Part shown: piece after piece, positions 60,043 to 64,000 of the stretch | Layout of the letters: each line of letters opens with the position of its first letter | Position numbering within the stretch: position 1 is the first letter of the stretch | Assembly: GCA_026929865.2 (NCBI GenBank) | Contig: CM049397.1 | Coordinates: 26,788,198 to 26,852,197 of the forward strand | From: Hyperoplus lanceolatus | Taxonomy: Eukaryota; Chordata; Actinopteri; Uranoscopiformes; Ammodytidae | Reading direction: 5' to 3' | Length of the DNA stretch: 64,000 bases | Position numbers and translations under genes: made by a program | The notes under the pieces: generated by a model | The model's input: only the letters and a program-made list of their open reading frames with translations | Databases searched by the model: none | What the model was told of the DNA's origin: nothing

Positions 60043-60127
60043 CTTGCAGTGTGTCGTACTGACAGGGATTCCGATATTGGAAGCGAGCACGACTGTGAGT
60101 GCAGAGGCCAGTTCAATAGTGAATCCA
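60043..60127 (-). CDS. slc20a2: slc20a2 penultimate exon, upstream canonical copy (A)
   Basis: An 85-nt exon with a very strong polypyrimidine tract and acceptor (CCTCCCTCCTCCACAG) and donor AAG|GTATGA. It encodes (Ser)[14 protein letters not shown] then [14 protein letters not shown], close to the known vertebrate PiT-2 sequence. Entry phase is 2 and exit phase 0, the same as the variant copy 1,074 bp downstream. Part of a membrane helix plus the conserved re-entrant motif that contributes to phosphate binding in this family. The preceding exon (the cytosolic loop and GKDLTP-type segment) is not found before the right edge, so the upstream intron is longer than 3.8 kb. Confidence 0.93.
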
Positions 60128-61699
60128 CTGTGGAGGAGGGAGGGGGGAAGAGGAGGGGGGAGGAGCAAAGATATATCCTTCATTGTAATGTCTGAGAAGT
60201 GCTGCTGGTGGCACGCTCTGACCACAGACCAGCATCCACATTTACCACAGCACACACAGGGGAAGAAATATGATTGTCACACACTTTTTGAATTTTTTTG
60301 AACACACTAACAATGAAAAAAATAGCATTTCTATCTGATCCTAAATGGTAAAGTAATTCCTATAATAATCCTATAAAGTATGGCTACATGTGAAAGAAAG
60401 GTCGTGAGAGTGTGTTTCTGTATCGCGTCGTGCTGACTTCATCTGTCCCATTTCCAGAGAGTTATTCACACTGACACCAGAGCAGTGGGCACACAGGCAG
60501 AGAAGAATGAAGAAGAAAACAAATAGCAGCCAATAAACCTCTCTATGAGACTGAGATAAAAGCAGTGAAGACAGAAACCTCTCAACAGGAGCTGAACCCA
60601 TGTTCAAAATGCCACTCTATGCAGTTTGTGTGAGTGAAAATATTTAAGACTGTATAGGTGTGGGATGTCTTGGTGGTGTAGGGATTTAAGAAGCTGACCA
60701 TGCGAATGCAATGTCCTCTAGCAAAGGCAATAAAAATTCCCAATAGACTATTTTGTGTGTTCCAGTAAGCGTTATATTATGTCACCATCCCAGTCCGTTG
60801 CAGATAAGCAAACACCAATCAGGCAGCTATAAACACTTGAGTAGCTGGTTAATTATAGATGCGTGCCACACAGGATTAGCTCGTCAAAAAGAGACGGAAT
60901 TGTTTGCATTTCCCAGGGTTCCACTGGCAGAAACTCAGTGAGGCCAGTGAGACCCGCAGCAATCCGTTTCTGTGGTGTTGTGATACACTGCACTGTTCAT
61001 GTGATCATTGTACCTGCTTAAATATATGCCAGAGACACACAGATGGACAGGCAACACAACACACTTCCCTGTCCTTGACCCAAACATTTTCTCTGTCAAG
61101 ACTGATGCATGGTAACAGACGATGGAGGAAAACAAGCCTTTGGAAGAGTGAACCAGAGCTAATCTGTCTTGGCAAATGTCTAAGTGGGTGATGGAAAGAC
61201 TGAGTTTAAGAAAGGCACAGAGAGAAAGGGAGGCCAAAAATGAAAGGAATTAAGAAAGAGTGGGAAATAATGAGACAAAGTGAATGTGAGAACAATAGCA
61301 GGAATTAAGGGAAGGATTCAGGTGATGGAGAAGAGGAACAGAAATGGAGATTTACAGGGAGAGGGTGGGAAAGAAAAAAAAACAGAAGAAGACAGAGAGG
61401 AAAAAGAAAAGAGAAGGAGTCAGGCTGGCGTCCCTCCCTGAAGAGAGGCTAGGGTTCCCACTGTGGCTTTGGCCTCCCTCACCCTTCCTGCTCTACTTCT
61501 CTCTCCCAGAATGCCAAACAACTTCCTTTAACCCTCTACGCTATTCCTGCTAGGCAACAGAGTGTAGACACACACACACAAATTGCTGGAATAATTGGAC
61601 CGTAACTTGCCTGCATGCACATACACATACAGTGCACAATGACCAGCAGGCATACAGCCTGGCTTCCTTAAGCTGTCACAAAACACAAAAAACATCTTT

Positions 61700-63096
<1,397 letters not shown>

Positions 63097-64000
63097 CAGC
63101 TAATGCGTGGAAAGCTGAGGACAGCAGGAGAAAGAGAGAGATCAATCTAAAAAGGACAGAAGCAGCAGCCTTTGGTTAAGGATGTGTGAGGTCTGCTGCT
63201 TAGGTTTTGGGTCGAAGTGAGCCCTGGGGCCTTATGTGTCGTGGTCCAAAAGACTATTTTAAATTCATAAATATTATGTAATAAGTCAGAGGAAGAGAAA
63301 AAGTGTATAATTTTTACTTCTTACTAAGTTTAAGGAATACTTTGTGATTAGTGTAAAAAGGACCAAAGTTACTAATGTGTTGTGTTTTATCTCAAACATA
63401 AGATATTAAAATATAGAAATGTTTAGTAGTAAAATCAGTCTGCCTCTTGAAAAACAATCATGCCTTTACAGATGCAGCCAAGATAGAACATTCAAATACA
63501 GCATTGTACTTGCAGGATGCCTGTGTAGTAAATGTGCATGTGCTGCATGCTTGCAGCTGGAGCTCTGTTTGGGGAGTACAGAGTGGTTAATCAGTGCATG
63601 CTCGAGACAGACAGGCAAGTTTACTGTAGCTGTGAATCGGGAGCAGAACGTGATTGTGTGTATCTTAGGGTTATGTATTTTTACGGTCAGTTCAAATTGT
63701 AACTACTTGTTCAATAACATTTAAAAGCCTATAATAAAATGCATTGTGTGTGTGTGTGTACATTCTAATATAGCAGTGTACACATTGACACTTACCAGGG
63801 AGGCTGTTGGCACTGGCTAGACTTGTGAGTGTCAGCATGCCGAGGCTTTTTCAGAGCAAGCATGCTGGAAAGTTAACTTCTGCCTCTCTCTCTTTCTTTA
63901 TTTATTTCTCTCTCTCATCCACATATTTTTCCTCTCCACTTTTCATATATCCAGACACACATCCTTTCGCTCACCCTCCCAATGCGATGGCTCTCTCACC

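Noticed and set aside
63785-63850. Possible extra slc20a2 exon on the minus strand with donor CTG|GTAAGT
   Set aside because: The donor looks good, but the upstream acceptor lacks a pyrimidine tract and the translation does not match PiT-2.

Overview
The window is vertebrate nuclear DNA, almost certainly from a ray-finned (teleost) fish. It has three spliced vertebrate genes with GT-AG introns, very long (CA)n and (AT)n microsatellites, a tRNA-derived SINE with a LINE-like tail, several fish-type LINEs, and many short terminal-inverted-repeat elements with intact target duplications. I cannot name the species.

Gene layout. (1) lipg, endothelial lipase, minus strand, 21476 down to 16794. All nine coding exons can be read from signal peptide to stop, with a non-coding or nearly non-coding terminal exon reaching about 15770. 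(2) kcmf1, a ZZ-type zinc-finger ubiquitin ligase, plus strand, 25274 to 35015. All seven coding exons can be read, and one intron is a textbook U12-type AT-AC intron. (3) The 3' end of slc20a2, the sodium/phosphate cotransporter PiT-2, minus strand, 60127 down to 55220. The rest of the gene lies beyond the right edge. lipg and kcmf1 are head to head, with 3.8 kb between their start codons. kcmf1 and slc20a2 converge on a transposon-rich region of about 19 kb.

Most interesting result. slc20a2 carries two tandem copies of its penultimate coding exon (60043-60127 and 58884-58968). Each is exactly 85 nt, has good splice sites, and sits in the same phase. They encode two versions of the same transmembrane/substrate-site segment (19 of 28 full codons give the same residue). 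Because 85 is not a multiple of three, using both or neither shifts the frame, so they look like a mutually exclusive exon pair that would give two PiT-2 isoforms.

Regions. 1-15.8 kb: no gene recognised; a SINE, a second degenerate SINE, one inverted-repeat element and small repeats. 15.8-21.5 kb: lipg, with a 202-bp CA/TG tract in its 3' untranslated part. 21.5-25.3 kb: shared upstream region with an inverted-repeat element and a hairpin near kcmf1. 25.3-36.3 kb: kcmf1, with a 5'-truncated LINE in intron 2 and simple repeats abutting exon 5. 36.3-49 kb: stacked and nested mobile DNA. This includes a three-copy tandem repeat of about 370 bp split by two different transposons, an 893-bp palindrome, a LINE lacking its catalytic core, and a LINE with an open 888-codon endonuclease/reverse-transcriptase frame. 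49-55 kb: probable slc20a2 3' flank or UTR with a 435-bp (AT)n tract. 55-64 kb: slc20a2 exons and introns, with two hAT-type elements, one inserted inside a CA microsatellite.

Exon boundaries were set by hand from splice consensus, phase and family knowledge; no alignment or transcript data were available.
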